From positions 1-5,837 of the forward strand of contig CAMOHF010000083.1 in assembly GCA_946614685.1 (NCBI GenBank): a DNA stretch of 5,837 nucleotides. The letters are read 5' to 3'. This DNA is from an uncultured Clostridia bacterium. Its GTDB lineage: Bacteria > Bacillota > Clostridia > Lachnospirales > Lachnospiraceae. A program made the translations under genes and the position numbers. The notes under the pieces were generated by a model. The model had not been told where the DNA came from and searched no databases. It saw only the letters and a list, made by a program, of their open reading frames with translations. Shown here piece after piece: positions 5,709 to 5,837 of this stretch. Each line of letters begins with the position of its first letter. The stretch's first letter is position 1.

Positions 5709-5837
5709 TCATACCTTTTTGTAGAAAAATGTCTCCATGGACGAAAATCCCAGTTCCTTTGCATGAATCACCTGCTCTGTGCTTCCGATAAAAAGAAGTC
5801 CGTCTTTTACAAGAGATTCGTTGAATTTCCGGTAAAC
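5709..5837 (-). CDS. cheR: CheR-type chemotaxis protein methyltransferase, partial (C-terminal 42 residues)
   Basis: Only the end of this gene is in the window, in an open frame from the right edge to a TGA at 5711-5709. The visible residues include YRKFNESLVKDGLLFIGSTE, then the sequence GFSSMETFFYKK close to the end. This is the last strand pair of the SAM-dependent methyltransferase fold and matches the usual CheR ending, in which a poorly conserved helix leads into LFxGSTE and a final FFYRK. CheR methylates glutamates on chemoreceptors. No typical terminator with a T run follows, so its transcript may run into rplS. The call rests on a short fragment; another CheR-like methyltransferase domain protein remains possible. 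Confidence 0.72.
   Translation of the reverse strand, partial: VYRKFNESLVKDGLLFIGSTEQVIHAKELGFSSMETFFYKKV

Noticed and set aside
1..5837. Mobile element, CRISPR array, tRNA or rRNA gene
   Set aside because: No transposase or integrase motifs, no regularly spaced direct repeats, and no cloverleaf or rRNA-like segments were seen; coding sequence accounts for nearly all of the window.

Overview
The window looks like the chromosome of a low- to mid-GC Gram-positive bacterium of the class Clostridia, most likely Lachnospiraceae or a close relative. The evidence is the order rplS - lepB - rbgA - lepB - rnhB - FliK-like gene - short FlhB-like gene - yraN, the AGGAGG-type ribosome binding sites, a textbook TTGACA/TATATT promoter, and motility-linked genes (cheR, FliK-like, FlhB-like). 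This is an inference from gene order and protein style; no database search was run. All nine genes lie on the minus strand, so transcription runs from high to low coordinates. Coding density is very high, and the only sizeable non-coding stretch is about 120 bases in front of rplS.

Region by region, in the direction of transcription. Positions 5837-5709 hold the last 42 codons of a CheR-type chemotaxis methyltransferase. Positions 5708-5586 hold the rplS promoter (17-bp spacer, extended -10). The promoter overlaps a dyad and is followed by a UUCG-loop hairpin at the predicted 5' end of the transcript and a leader that could pair with the rplS Shine-Dalgarno. rplS (L19) ends in a strong intrinsic terminator (5189-5222). 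A compact block follows: signal peptidase I (short form), RbgA/YlqF GTPase (ATGA overlap), and a second signal peptidase I with a long charged N-terminal tail. This block ends in a second intrinsic terminator (2997-3029). The next block is rnhB, a FliK-like protein, a FlhB cytoplasmic-domain-like protein and yraN (cut by the left edge), with gaps of 15 and 2 bases and one 4-base overlap, so it is probably one operon.

Functionally the block mixes 50S ribosome assembly (L19, RbgA), protein secretion (two signal peptidases), genome maintenance (RNase HII, YraN nuclease family) and a FliK/FlhB-like pair resembling the flagellar export substrate-specificity switch. Bacillus subtilis has the same core order (rplS-ylqF-rnhB-ylqG-ylqH), so the neighbourhood is ancient rather than newly acquired. 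I see no mobile element, CRISPR array, tRNA, rRNA or phage gene.

I do not see an evident new defence or metabolic system. The points most worth a second look are: two terminators placed directly against the start regions of the next gene with no visible promoter behind them; the hairpin-rich rplS promoter and leader; the FlhB-like protein without the NPTH self-cleavage motif next to a FliK-like partner; the RbgA gene sandwiched between two signal peptidases; and cheR at the position where trmD is usual.
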